From an uncultured Clostridia bacterium (GTDB lineage Bacteria; Bacillota; Clostridia; Oscillospirales; Ruminococcaceae), in NCBI GenBank assembly GCA_947589185.1, contig CANQCK010000009.1, positions 1-62,259 on the forward strand: a stretch of DNA of 62,259 nt, given 5' to 3'. The notes beneath the pieces are model-generated. The model saw only the letters and a list, made by a program, of their open reading frames with translations, was not told the origin of the DNA and did no database searches. The position numbers were made by a program, and so were the translations under genes. Of this stretch, positions 45,967 through 54,865 are shown one piece after another. The number at the start of each line of letters is the position of its first letter. Position 1 is the first letter of the stretch.

Positions 45967-46370
45967 ACTTCACACACCTCATCAGAATAGGAAACATCAC
46001 TTTGTTCTGCGTTTTCATTTGCAGTCTCTTGTGATAAGCTAAGCTGTCTTGCTGATTTCAAAAAACCTTCGAGAAAATTTGCTCCTGTCTCCTCATTGCC
46101 GTTTTCCTCCTTGCCTATTTCAAACATAAGTTCAGCAGCCTTGATCATATCAAACAGCTTTAAATCAACACCGCCGTCCTTGTTCCTCTTAATGTCAGAA
46201 ACCGCAAGCAGACCGTCGCTGTTTAATGACTTCATACTCAAATCGCTGCTGTCGCTCAAAGAAAGTCTTATTGCATCACTTTTATCAGAAAAAAGCATTC
46301 TGCCCAAAGCCAGCTTTGCAAGCTCAACCGCTGATGTTGATCGAATCTTTCTGTCCGAAAATCTTTTCAC
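45963..46370 (-). CDS. Putative phage terminase small subunit
   Basis: A 135-residue, mostly helical protein directly before and overlapping terL, the place of the small terminase. The start is taken as a GTG at 46370 (VKRFSDRKIRSTSAVELAKL) because AAAGGAG lies 8 bases upstream; an in-frame ATG 23 codons earlier would add residues across the leader. The first 60 residues could form the DNA-binding helices. The assignment rests on position, overlap and size, not a motif. Confidence 0.6.
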   Translation of the reverse strand: MKRFSDRKIRSTSAVELAKLALGRMLFSDKSDAIRLSLSDSSDLSMKSLNSDGLLAVSDIKRNKDGGVDLKLFDMIKAAELMFEIGKEENGNEETGANFLEGFLKSARQLSLSQETANENAEQSDVSYSDEVCEV

Positions 46371-46410
46371 ATCCGTTCTCCTTTCGTATATGATTTTCTC
46401 CTGACCTGAG

Positions 46411-46487
46411 AAGTGAAAGAACTTTATTTGTCCTTTCACTTATCCCCGAAAAAGAAAAAAAGTTGCACGTTTAAATGCAACTTTTTT
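46411..46487. terminator. Two hairpins at the upstream border of the phage block
   Basis: AAGTGAAAG/CTTTCACTT (46411-46441) is a perfect 9-bp stem in the leader of the small terminase. AAAGTTGCA/TGCAACTTT (46459-46484) with flanking A and T runs is a bidirectional terminator. It separates the phage transcripts from glgP. Confidence 0.7.
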
Positions 46488-46617
46488 AAAAAATAAATTT
46501 TTAATTTTACTCAAAACAATTTTTATTATACTAAAAACAATAAAACAGTTAATAATATATATATCTTTATTATACGCAAAAAATCATATTTTTTGGCATA
46601 TTGTATAAAAAATTGCC

Positions 46618-46646
46618 TTGACAATTAGTAATTATTACTGTATAAT
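46618..46646 (+). promoter_or_regulatory. Promoter of glgP
   Basis: TTGACA, 17 bases, TATAAT, both hexamers perfect, about 105 bases before the ATG at 46757. The remaining leader holds no recognised riboswitch. Confidence 0.85.
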
Positions 46647-46756
46647 CAAGACTATGTATTTATAAATTTATAAGTAGAATATCAGTTTGTAACAAATAAA
46701 ATACGCAAAATATTAAAGCCTGATAATTATTTTCTATTGAAAGGATTGATCACAGT

Positions 46757-49255
46757 ATGGCATCAGCTAAAAATGCTGAAAAGAATACAGCTTCGTCAAA
46801 TACTAAAGCGTCTGCTGCAAAGCAGACAAGGTCAGGAGCAGTTTCTAAAAAGACGAGCAAGAATCAGATTATTACAAAGAGTGAATTAAAAGAGAAAATC
46901 TTAAATATTATCGACAAAGAGTTTGACACCTCTCCTGATGAAGTGTCTGACAAGGTTTTCTATGAAACGCTCTCAAGAATTGTTGTAGAGCTAATGCAGG
47001 AAAAACACAAAAAGTTTATGAACAATGTCAACTCCGAAGGCAAAAAGCAGGTTTATTATTTGTCTATGGAGTTTTTAATGGGAAGATCTTTAAAGACTTC
47101 TCTTTACAACCTTGATATTATCAATGAGGCAACCGAAGTAATGAAGGACTTCGGAGTCAATATAAACAATCTGTTTGAATGTGAACCTGACGCAGGTCTT
47201 GGAAACGGCGGTCTAGGACGTCTTGCGGCTTGTTATCTTGATGGTCTTGCAACACAGGGCTACGCTGCAACAGGATATTCTATTTGCTATGAATACGGTA
47301 TTTTCAAACAGAAGCTGGAGGACGGTTGGCAGACAGAGCTTCCTGACAACTGGCTTCCGGGAGGAAACTGCTGGCTTGTAAGAAGAAACAACAGACAGGT
47401 TGAAATTCATTTTGACGGTGATTTAAAGGAATACTGGGATAATCAGTATCACTGTGTAACACACGAAAACTATACGACTGTTATAGCTGTTCCCTATGAC
47501 TTATACGTTTCAGGATATGACAGCGATGCAGTATCACGATTAAGATTATGGCGTGCAGAGAGTCCGTCGTTTGATATGGGAATGTTCAACAGCGGAGAAT
47601 ACGGAAAGGCTCTCGGACAAAACGCAATGGCACAGGCTATATCAAAAGTACTCTATCCTAATGACAATCACGCAGAGGGCAAATCGCTAAGGCTGAGGCA
47701 GCAGTATTTTATGTGTGCGGCTTCAATTGCAGATATAGTTGACAGACATATGCGAACCTACGGCACCCTTGATAATCTTCACGAAAAGGTTGCAATTCAT
47801 ATAAACGATACCCACCCGACGCTTGCGATTCCCGAACTTATGAGAATTATGCTTGACGACTGCGGATTTTCGTGGAACAAGGCTTGGCACATCGTAACCA
47901 ACACATTCGCATATACGAATCATACCGTAATGGCAGAAGCACTGGAAAAATGGGACTGCAATCTTCTAAAACAGGTTACGCCTCGTATTTTCTCTATTAT
48001 TGTGGAGATAAACGAAAGATATTGCAGAGACCTTATGGAAAGATACGATAACGAATCGCTTGTTACCCGTATGTCGATCATAAATAACAATCTTGTAAAG
48101 ATGGCAAATCTCTGCGTTCACGCTTGCCACAGCGTAAACGGAGTTTCAAAAATCCATTCAGAGATTGTTAAGAACACCGTTTTCCACGATGAATATGTAG
48201 ATTGCCCTAACAAATTCAAAAACGTCACTAACGGTATTGCATACAGAAGATGGCTTTATCAGTCAAATCCCGGTCTTACAAATTTGCTTCGTGAAAAAAT
48301 CGGCAGCGATTTTCTTAAAAACGGGGCAATGCTGAAAAAGCTTGAGGTGTTCAAAGACGACAAAGCTGTTTTAGACAGTCTTGCAAAGATCAAAAAGCAA
48401 AATAAAAACAACTTTGCAAAATACGTCAAAAGTAAATACGGCATAACCTTAAATACCGATTCGATTTTCGACGTTCAGGTAAAGCGTCTGCACGAATACA
48501 AAAGACAGCACTTGAACGCTTTGAATATAATCGCCCAGTACAACTATCTCCTTGAAAATCCAAATGCTGATTTTGTACCTAAAACATATATCTTTGCTGC
48601 AAAGGCAGCACCGGGATATTATCTGGCTAAACAAATAATCAAGCTGATATGGTCTATCGGAGAGGAACTTAAGAAAAATCCGCAGATTAATGAAAAGCTG
48701 TCTGTAATTTTTCTTGAGGACTATTGCGTTACACTTTCAGAGATGCTTATGCCTGCCGCTGAGATTTCAGAACAGATCTCGCTTGCCGGAACAGAGGCTT
48801 CGGGAACAGGTAATATGAAGCTGATGCTGAACGGTGCTGTTACTTTGGGCACTATGGACGGTGCTAATGTAGAAATTTGCGAACAGGTCGGAAAGGAAAA
48901 CATCATAACCTTCGGTATGAGTTCAGACGAAGTCACCGCTAGAAAATCTTCATACCACCCCGAAAAGTACTATAACGAGAACGGCATTATCCGAGCTTCA
49001 ATCGACAAGCTGTACGGCGGAGTGAACGGAAATACATTTGAAGAGGTTGCAAATTCTCTGAAAAACAGCGATCCATATATGGTTCTTGCCGACTTTGAGG
49101 ATTATCAAAGAGCTCAGGCTTATGCTTCGGAATGTTACAAGGATCAAACCAAATGGCAGAAGATGTCGTTAGAAAACATTGCCTGTGCAGGTGTGTTCTC
49201 TGCTGACAGAGCAGTTGAAGATTACGCAAGGGATATTTGGGGACTTATAAAATAA
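46757..49255 (+). CDS. glgP: Glycogen/starch phosphorylase
   Basis: An 832-residue PLP enzyme that releases glucose-1-phosphate from alpha-1,4-glucans. The GT35 pattern is intact, LAACYLDGLATQGY, HEKVAIHINDTHPTLAIPELMR, VKRLHEYKRQ and the PLP-lysine block GTGNMKLMLNGAVTLGTMDGANVE. The first about 45 residues form an extra, Ala/Ser/Lys-rich tail (MASAKNAEKNTASSNTKASA and on) not found in the usual bacterial enzyme, presumably disordered and strongly basic. AAAGGATTGATC precedes the ATG. Monocistronic with its own promoter and terminator; no other glg genes nearby. Confidence 0.95.
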   Translation: MASAKNAEKNTASSNTKASAAKQTRSGAVSKKTSKNQIITKSELKEKILNIIDKEFDTSPDEVSDKVFYETLSRIVVELMQEKHKKFMNNVNSEGKKQVYYLSMEFLMGRSLKTSLYNLDIINEATEVMKDFGVNINNLFECEPDAGLGNGGLGRLAACYLDGLATQGYAATGYSICYEYGIFKQKLEDGWQTELPDNWLPGGNCWLVRRNNRQVEIHFDGDLKEYWDNQYHCVTHENYTTVIAVPYDLYVSGYDSDAVSRLRLWRAESPSFDMGMFNSGEYGKALGQNAMAQAISKVLYPNDNHAEGKSLRLRQQYFMCAASIADIVDRHMRTYGTLDNLHEKVAIHINDTHPTLAIPELMRIMLDDCGFSWNKAWHIVTNTFAYTNHTVMAEALEKWDCNLLKQVTPRIFSIIVEINERYCRDLMERYDNESLVTRMSIINNNLVKMANLCVHACHSVNGVSKIHSEIVKNTVFHDEYVDCPNKFKNVTNGIAYRRWLYQSNPGLTNLLREKIGSDFLKNGAMLKKLEVFKDDKAVLDSLAKIKKQNKNNFAKYVKSKYGITLNTDSIFDVQVKRLHEYKRQHLNALNIIAQYNYLLENPNADFVPKTYIFAAKAAPGYYLAKQIIKLIWSIGEELKKNPQINEKLSVIFLEDYCVTLSEMLMPAAEISEQISLAGTEASGTGNMKLMLNGAVTLGTMDGANVEICEQVGKENIITFGMSSDEVTARKSSYHPEKYYNENGIIRASIDKLYGGVNGNTFEEVANSLKNSDPYMVLADFEDYQRAQAYASECYKDQTKWQKMSLENIACAGVFSADRAVEDYARDIWGLIK

Positions 49256-49264
49256 CATCAATAG

Positions 49265-49300
49265 AAAACTCTGGATTTATTACAGATTCCGGAGTTTTTT
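49265..49300 (+). terminator. Terminator of glgP
   Basis: AAAACTCTGGA and TTCCGGAGTTTT pair (with a wobble) 10 bases after the stop, followed by TTTT. Confidence 0.8.
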
Positions 49301-49303
49301 GCA

Positions 49304-49336
49304 AAATAAAAGGGACAGTAAAATAACTTACCGTCC
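49304..49336 (-). terminator. Terminator of spoVS
   Basis: On the minus strand GGACGGTAA and TTACTGTCC pair (one G-U wobble), followed by CTTTTATTTTG. Confidence 0.7.
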
Positions 49337-49371
49337 TTTTTATTTACAATCATCCCTCTAAAAAAATTTAC

Positions 49372-49632
49372 TTATCTGGCTTCACAAACGAGCTTAATAG
49401 CTGTTCTTTTTTCGCCGTCAATATCAACATTTGCAAATGCAGGCATACATACAAGTTCAATGCCAATAGGTGATAAAAATCCTCTTGAAATTGCAATTGC
49501 CTTAATAGCTTGGTTCGTAGCTCCGGCTCCGACTGCTTGTACTTCTACAGAACCTTTATCACGAATTACACCGGCAATAGCTCCTGCAACTGCATTTGGT
49601 ATAGATTGTGAAGATACTTTTAAGATTTCCAT
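49372..49632 (-). CDS. spoVS: Stage V sporulation protein S
   Basis: An 86-residue protein of the SpoVS/Alba-like family, needed for dehydration and assembly of spore layers in Bacillus. The whole protein matches the family: MEILKVSSQSIPNAVAGAIA and GSVEVQAVGAGATNQAIKAIAI. The ATG at 49632 is chosen because ACGGAGGTTAGTT precedes it; an upstream ATG 13 codons earlier has none. It supports a spore-forming host. Confidence 0.95.
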   Translation of the reverse strand: MEILKVSSQSIPNAVAGAIAGVIRDKGSVEVQAVGAGATNQAIKAIAISRGFLSPIGIELVCMPAFANVDIDGEKRTAIKLVCEAR

Positions 49633-49787
49633 AACTAACCTCCGTGTTGTATTTATATTATTATTATACATATTTTATAGAAAAAATCAAGCATTTCTGC
49701 AATGTTGTGAATAAATCAATAAAAAAATATGTATTAACTGATAATTTTTTCCAAATTATATTCTTCTACTTTAACCTTTTGATACAA

Positions 49788-49823
49788 AGAAACCGCTCAA
49801 GTTCAAAGTGCCTGAGCGGTTTT
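49788..49823 (-). terminator. Terminator of the YD-repeat gene
   Basis: AACCGCTCA and TGAGCGGTT pair perfectly; both strands have a T-rich tail (GGTTTCTTTG on the minus strand, GGTTTTATT on the plus strand). Confidence 0.8.
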
Positions 49824-49837
49824 ATTACATCAACTTT

Positions 49838-51004
49838 CTACTTAGTCTTAACTTTTAATTTCTTTTTAGTCCAACTGCTGTATGCCCTTCTGGTAACGCC
49901 TTTTGCATCTTTATATGTTGTGTAAGCCCTTACCCGTACATAATAGGTCTTTTTGCTTTTTATCTTATTACCCTTGATAGTTGCCTTCTTACCCTTAACA
50001 TTCTTTGTAAGTACTATATTGTTTTTCTTAAACTTCTTGTTTTTTGATACCTGAACCTGATAGCCTTTTACATTCTTAACTTTCTTCCAATTTACAACTA
50101 TCTTTTTCTTACCCTTTGCTTTTGCAGTAAGATTATTAATTTTCACCTTATCCATTAACTTCTGAGCATTCAACTTGTCCTTTTCTGCTTGAGCTGCTTT
50201 GTCATCTTTTTTCACTGCAGTTGCAGACTTCTTCGGTGCAGTTTGATTAGATGAAGAACCTGTAGGTTTATTATTAGACTTTTCCGAATCTTTTTTATAT
50301 TTTTCATATTTTAATTCAACCCAATAGCCGGTATTATCCTCGCAGCGTATAATATTGCCGTTACTGTCGTATTGATACATTATAACGCTCTCAGAGCTGT
50401 CTTCTGTCCGAATAAGCCTGTTGTTTTCATCATAGATGTAATTTGCCCAATTACCATCGTTGTCAGTTGCTTTTGTCATATTTCCATTGCCGTCATATGT
50501 ATAAGAATATGTAACAGTGCCTATTTCTGGGCCATAATCCAATACCGACGTTTGCATTAATCCCTTTTCATCATATGTATATTTAATGCTTATCGACATA
50601 TACTCATTTTTAATAAGTGTTTCATTGCCTCTTTCATCATATTCGTAATTTGTCCAGTGCCCAACACTATCTTCCGTGCGGATCAAGTTTCCTCTTTCAT
50701 CATAAGTATAATTAACACGATAACCGTCGCTGTCCTCATATAATATATTATTGCCTTTTTCATCATAAGTATATTTTTCAGTGTATCCGTCTTTGTCTTC
50801 ACTGAAAGTTATATTGCCATTCTCATCATGAGTAAAATTCGCCCAATAACCGTCACTGTCCGCAAAATGTGTACAAACATATCCGTCTGCGGCCTCTGAT
50901 AAATTTCCCAGCAATGATACATTAACAGCCTCTGCTGTTGTTCCTAGTGCAAAACTAATTGTCAGAATAGTCACCGTAAGAACCGATAAAATTCTTTTTC
51001 GCAT
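49838..51004 (-). CDS. Secreted YD-repeat protein with lysine-rich Fn3-like tail
   Basis: A 388-residue exported protein. Residues 1-27 are a signal peptide (ending TTAEA). About residues 45-235 consist of about nine 21-residue YD/RHS-type repeats, with patterns such as YTYDEKGN and YEYDERGN and a linking EDSDGYxxN element. Then a polar, KK/DK-rich region and a C-terminal domain (about 300-388) with VVNWKKVKNVKGYQVQV...KTYYVRVRAYT that is related to the tail of the BspA-like protein at 25.2 kb. It lacks the RHS core-associated domain and any toxin-like end, so it is a surface-type and not an RHS toxin protein. Start at 51004 has AGAGGG upstream. Confidence 0.85.
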   Translation of the reverse strand: MRKRILSVLTVTILTISFALGTTAEAVNVSLLGNLSEAADGYVCTHFADSDGYWANFTHDENGNITFSEDKDGYTEKYTYDEKGNNILYEDSDGYRVNYTYDERGNLIRTEDSVGHWTNYEYDERGNETLIKNEYMSISIKYTYDEKGLMQTSVLDYGPEIGTVTYSYTYDGNGNMTKATDNDGNWANYIYDENNRLIRTEDSSESVIMYQYDSNGNIIRCEDNTGYWVELKYEKYKKDSEKSNNKPTGSSSNQTAPKKSATAVKKDDKAAQAEKDKLNAQKLMDKVKINNLTAKAKGKKKIVVNWKKVKNVKGYQVQVSKNKKFKKNNIVLTKNVKGKKATIKGNKIKSKKTYYVRVRAYTTYKDAKGVTRRAYSSWTKKKLKVKTK

Positions 51005-51108
51005 AATTACCCTCTTTTCTTTGAATACATATTTAATAAGTAAAACATACATCATTATTTCTCTATTGTCAACCTGTTTATAAAAAGTTAAAATTATTAC
51101 AAGAACTT

Positions 51109-51540
51109 TCCAAAGGCAACACCGCCTGCCGCCGGCGTGACGCCAGATGCTCTGCTGCCTTTTAAAAGTTTAATTTAATGTTTTACGTTTCAAAACGGCA
51201 GACTTATACTTTGTGCGAAAGTTTAGTTCTTGCCTCTTGCCTCTAAATATCTTGCTTCTGGTATCTGGTTTCTTGTATCTAGGTACTAGCCTGCCGCCGG
51301 CGTAACGCCGGATGCTCTGTTGTCTATTAAAAGTTTAATTTAATGTTTTACGTTTCAAAACGGCAGACTTATACTTTGTTAAATAGATAGAATCTTGTTT
51401 CTTGCCTCTAAATTTCTAGCATCTAAAAGCTGAGTCAAGAAGCTAAAACTTACCTTTTTCACTTTGTATTAGCCTGCCGTTGTACATAATAATCACATTT
51501 TACAAAGTTTCCAAAGGCAGCATTGCCTGCGGCGGCTCGC
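51109..51540. repeat. Cluster of GC-rich palindromic direct repeats
   Basis: Two near-identical 91-bp units (51124-51214 and 51289-51379) begin with GCCTGCCGCCGGCGT and end ACGGCAGACTTATACTTTGT. A third, shorter related piece (51509-51540) starts TTTCCAAAGGCAGCATTGCC. Between them lie short TCTTGCNTCT-type minisatellite runs. The GC-rich ends form hairpins such as CCGGCGTAACGCCGG. No gene. The 488-base interval separates the YD-repeat gene from the GNAT gene. Confidence 0.75.
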
Positions 51541-51543
51541 CGC

Positions 51544-52038
51544 CTAAACATCGTAGACGAATACAAAATCGTCCATAACAAAATCTTCACCGATGTCGGC
51601 TATCTGGGTACGCTCTATGTACATTCCGAACTTTTTATAAATTTCTATTGAGTGCTTGTTTCCCCTGTTTACGGTAAGCCAGATTTTTGAAAGACCTCGA
51701 CTTTTTGCCTCTTTCTTCAGAAATTCAAAAGCCTGTCTTGAAAATCCTTTTCCACGTTCTGATTTGAGCAGATAAATCTTAGATAAGAACATTACGCCGT
51801 CCTCCTGCTCAACGAAACTAAAATATCCTACGCTTTTTCCGTTTTCAACAAAATTATAATACTCATAATTCTGCTCTTTGATCTGCTCGGCGATAACCTC
51901 AGCAGACTGGAATTTCTGCACCATATAATCAATCTGCTCCTGTGAAATAATGCTGATGTAATGTTCATTCCAGATTTCATTGGCAAGCCTTGCCGTTTCT
52001 TCAATTTGTTCTAATGTTTCAACTTTTCTAAGCTCCAT
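51544..52038 (-). CDS. GNAT-family N-acetyltransferase
   Basis: A 164-residue acetyltransferase of the GNAT fold. The acetyl-CoA loop is KSERGKGFSRQAFEFL (about residues 91-106), followed by IWLTVNRGNKHSIEIYKKFG. The substrate is unknown. Its ATG overlaps the stop codon of the DUF815 gene in TAATG, so the two are translated together. The palindromic repeat cluster begins 4 bases after its stop. Confidence 0.88.
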   Translation of the reverse strand: MELRKVETLEQIEETARLANEIWNEHYISIISQEQIDYMVQKFQSAEVIAEQIKEQNYEYYNFVENGKSVGYFSFVEQEDGVMFLSKIYLLKSERGKGFSRQAFEFLKKEAKSRGLSKIWLTVNRGNKHSIEIYKKFGMYIERTQIADIGEDFVMDDFVFVYDV

Positions 52039-53234
52039 TACTTTTCAGTTCCTTTCAACAATTCAATAAACTGCTTTGCTACCCTAGGAGACCTTCCTCC
52101 GCGTTCAAGAGCAAAAACCTCAGCCCTTTTCTTTATCTCATCAACTGACATATCAAGTCTATATTGCTTTGCCAGATCCTCAACAACACTAAGATACAGC
52201 TTTTTATCCGGTCTTTCAAATACAACTCTTATTCCAAACCTGTCCGATAATGACAAAAGCTCCTGCATTGTATCGTTAAAATGAATGTCGTCACCCTCTC
52301 TGGTTGAGAAAGATTCCTTTATCAAATGCCGGCGGTTTGAGGTAGCGTAGATCACAAGGTTGTCAGCAGCAGACGACACACTTCCCTCCAGAATTGCTTT
52401 AAGTGCCGCAAAATCATCATCGTTCTCGGTAAATGATAAGTCATCAATAAACAGAATGAATTTCAAAGGATTTCTGCTTACTGTTTCAACAATCAGAGGT
52501 ATCTCGTGGAGCTGTTTTTTCTTTAGCTCAATAAGCCTTAAACCTCTGTTTTTGTATTCGTTGGCGATAGCTTTGACAGTCGACGATTTTCCCGTTCCGC
52601 AGTCTCCGTAAAGAAGCACATTATTCGCAGGTTTGCCGTTAAGCAAAGCAATCGTGTTATCAATAACCGTCTGTCTTTGAGCCTCATAGCCCGATAGCTG
52701 TGAGAGTCTCGTATTATCGGGAAAGCTGACAGGTTTTATTTTTCCGTTCTTGATAACAAAAATATGATTCTTTGCATAAATTCCGTATCCGAACTTGTTT
52801 ATCTCGCTTACTCTTTCTGCATAAATTTTTGAAAAATCAATATCCTCTGTTTTCCATTTAGGAAGACCGCTGTAGCCTATAGCACTTGTCACATCAACGC
52901 AGTTTGTTTTTGCAAGATTTTCAATAATAATAAGTTCGCTTGCCAAACGCTCCTCTAAAAGAGAACTGATCTCTTCACCTGCACCTTTTTTTATCATATA
53001 GACGTTTTCATCTTCCAGAACTATCTTTAGAAAATAATTTGTAAGGTTATCGCTGTGCCGATAAAGCTCACTTACAAATTCCGAATATTCAAATATCAAA
53101 TCTTTTTGATTAATTGTCTTATCACTAAGATTGCTAAGAAGTTTTAAAAGCTTTTCAACTGTTTTGTTCTTTAAAACGCTTCTGAACACTGCAAGTGACG
53201 AAACACTTTTTACTGTTTCAATGAAATCTGTCAT
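52038..53234 (-). CDS. DUF815 AAA+ ATPase
   Basis: A 398-residue ATPase. The AAA+ module is in the second half: Walker A YGDCGTGKSS, Walker B FILFIDDLSF, sensor-like YATSNRR and a closing helical lid (RGGRSPRVAKQFIEL). The family DUF815 is widely conserved in Firmicutes and its role is unknown. The ATG at 53234 has CGGAG 7 bases upstream. It forms a two-gene unit with the GNAT gene. Confidence 0.88.
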   Translation of the reverse strand: MTDFIETVKSVSSLAVFRSVLKNKTVEKLLKLLSNLSDKTINQKDLIFEYSEFVSELYRHSDNLTNYFLKIVLEDENVYMIKKGAGEEISSLLEERLASELIIIENLAKTNCVDVTSAIGYSGLPKWKTEDIDFSKIYAERVSEINKFGYGIYAKNHIFVIKNGKIKPVSFPDNTRLSQLSGYEAQRQTVIDNTIALLNGKPANNVLLYGDCGTGKSSTVKAIANEYKNRGLRLIELKKKQLHEIPLIVETVSRNPLKFILFIDDLSFTENDDDFAALKAILEGSVSSAADNLVIYATSNRRHLIKESFSTREGDDIHFNDTMQELLSLSDRFGIRVVFERPDKKLYLSVVEDLAKQYRLDMSVDEIKKRAEVFALERGGRSPRVAKQFIELLKGTEK

Positions 53235-53343
53235 TTTAATCTCCGTTCTGTATCCATAAAATCTTCCGCCGATCACAATAATCTTAAAACAAAATTTTCA
53301 ACTCTTTTTATTAAGTATATTATAACACCTTTGTCAAGCAGAG

Positions 53344-53379
53344 AAAACAAAAGCTGCCTTGCCAATACAAGCAAGACAG
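53344..53379 (-). terminator. Terminator of the aspartate kinase gene
   Basis: On the minus strand CTGTCTTGC and GCAAGGCAG pair (one G-U wobble), followed by CTTTTGTTTT. Confidence 0.8.
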
Positions 53380-53387
53380 TCTTTAAA

Positions 53388-54707
53388 TTACAGCTTCTGC
53401 AAAACAAAAATATCGTAAATCGCCTTAATAGCCGTTTTAAAATCTGCTTCTTCAACCCCAACGATTATATTAAGCTCGCTGGAACCCTGATCTATCATCT
53501 TTACATTAACATGGCTGTGAGCCAGTGACGAAAATATTCTTCCTGCGGTTCCTCTGTTAGATTTCATTCCCCGTCCGACAACCGCAACAAGTGCTAAATC
53601 GGTTTCAATTTCTATAGAGTCAGGCTGAACATTTCTGTGAAGTCCCGCAAGTATCTCCTGCTCCTTCTCGGCAAATTCATCAAGGTGAATTATAACGCTC
53701 ATAGTATCTATGCCCGACGGCATATGCTCAAAGGAAACACCGTTCTTTTCAAAAACCTCTAAAACACGTCTGCCGAATCCAAGCTCGGAATTCATCATAT
53801 CCTTCTCGATATTTACAACCGCAAAACCTTTTTTCCCCGCAATACCTGTAATTGTGTATTCCGGCTTCTGTGAGGTTGATTCTACAATCATTGTTCCTGT
53901 GTCGTCAGGCTTATTAGTGTTCTTGATGTTTATAGGAATTCCCGCCTTTCTGACAGGAAAAATAGCTTCATCGTGCAAAACAGTAGCACCCATATAAGAA
54001 AGCTCACGAAGCTCCTTGTATGTAATTGAAGTAATCGGAAGCGGATCGTCGATAATTCTAGGATCAGCAATCAAAAATCCCGAAACGTCGGTCCAGTTTT
54101 CATAAATATCAGCGGTCACAACCGAAGCAACGATTGAACCTGTTATATCAGAACCGCCTCGCGAAAATGTCTTTATCGTATCGTTGGGCATAGAGCCGTA
54201 GAATCCCGGAATAACTGCATATTCCACTCCCTCAAGACGTTCGCCCATAACAAAGGCTGTTTTATTGCTGTCATAAGCTCCCTTGTCGTCAAAGAAGACA
54301 ACATCGGCAGCGTCGATAAATTCAAAACCCAAGTATTTTGCAAGCAATTTTCCGTTTAAATATTCGCCCCTTGACGCAGCATAATCTCTGCCCGCTTTTT
54401 GAGTGAAGCAGGCTTTTATGGTATTGAACTCATCTTCTAAAGAAATATCAAGCGAAAGCTCGTTTATTATTCCGTTATATCTCGACTTTATTTCTTCAAA
54501 CTCCTTTTCAAAGTCCTGACCCCTTGCAGCCTTTGAATAACACGAATACAGCATATCGGTTATTTTGGTATCATCGTCGAATCTCTTTCCCGGAGCTGAC
54601 GGAATAACAAATCTCCTTGAACTGTCGCTTTTAATAATATCGGCGACTTTCTTAAACTGTTTGGCGTCTGCAAGAGAGCTTCCGCCGAACTTTACTACCT
54701 TAACCAT
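53388..54707 (-). CDS. lysC: Aspartate kinase
   Basis: First enzyme of the lysine/threonine/methionine branch. The 439-residue protein has the N-terminal nucleotide motif KFGGSSLADAKQF, FSRGGSDITGSIVA in the middle and two C-terminal ACT-type domains (from about residue 300) for feedback control. GGGGAGGA is 24 bases before the ATG, and a GCTC/GAGC hairpin lies between them. Monocistronic. Confidence 0.93.
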   Translation of the reverse strand: MVKVVKFGGSSLADAKQFKKVADIIKSDSSRRFVIPSAPGKRFDDDTKITDMLYSCYSKAARGQDFEKEFEEIKSRYNGIINELSLDISLEDEFNTIKACFTQKAGRDYAASRGEYLNGKLLAKYLGFEFIDAADVVFFDDKGAYDSNKTAFVMGERLEGVEYAVIPGFYGSMPNDTIKTFSRGGSDITGSIVASVVTADIYENWTDVSGFLIADPRIIDDPLPITSITYKELRELSYMGATVLHDEAIFPVRKAGIPINIKNTNKPDDTGTMIVESTSQKPEYTITGIAGKKGFAVVNIEKDMMNSELGFGRRVLEVFEKNGVSFEHMPSGIDTMSVIIHLDEFAEKEQEILAGLHRNVQPDSIEIETDLALVAVVGRGMKSNRGTAGRIFSSLAHSHVNVKMIDQGSSELNIIVGVEEADFKTAIKAIYDIFVLQKL

Positions 54708-54739
54708 TATTATATCACGCTCTTTATGAGCTCCTCCCC
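54705..54739 (-). promoter_or_regulatory. Ribosome binding site separated from AUG by a hairpin (lysC)
   Basis: On the minus strand GGGGAGGA is followed by GCTC-ATAAA-GAGC and then 11 bases before ATG. Without the fold the gap is 24 bases. The arrangement mirrors the PP2C gene, with the same core stem GCTC-N5-GAGC and the same folded spacing. Confidence 0.5.
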
Positions 54740-54865
54740 TTAAATATTGACAACTATTATTATATTAGTATTCAAAAACCGAGTCAATTGACAATTAATA
54801 CAAATAACTTATAACATTTCTTAGTTTTTTGTTGAAATACAACTGTATTTATATCACATACATAT

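Noticed and set aside
39149-46439. Complete inducible prophage
   Set aside because: No integrase, repressor, replication, tape-measure or lysis genes and no attachment-site repeats were seen at either border.
49838-51004. RHS-type toxin
   Set aside because: YD repeats are present but there is no RHS core-associated domain or toxin tip; the protein ends in an Fn3-like tail shared with the BspA-like protein.
51109-51540. CRISPR array
   Set aside because: The repeats are 91 bp and only two plus a partial copy, with no regular spacers and no cas genes.
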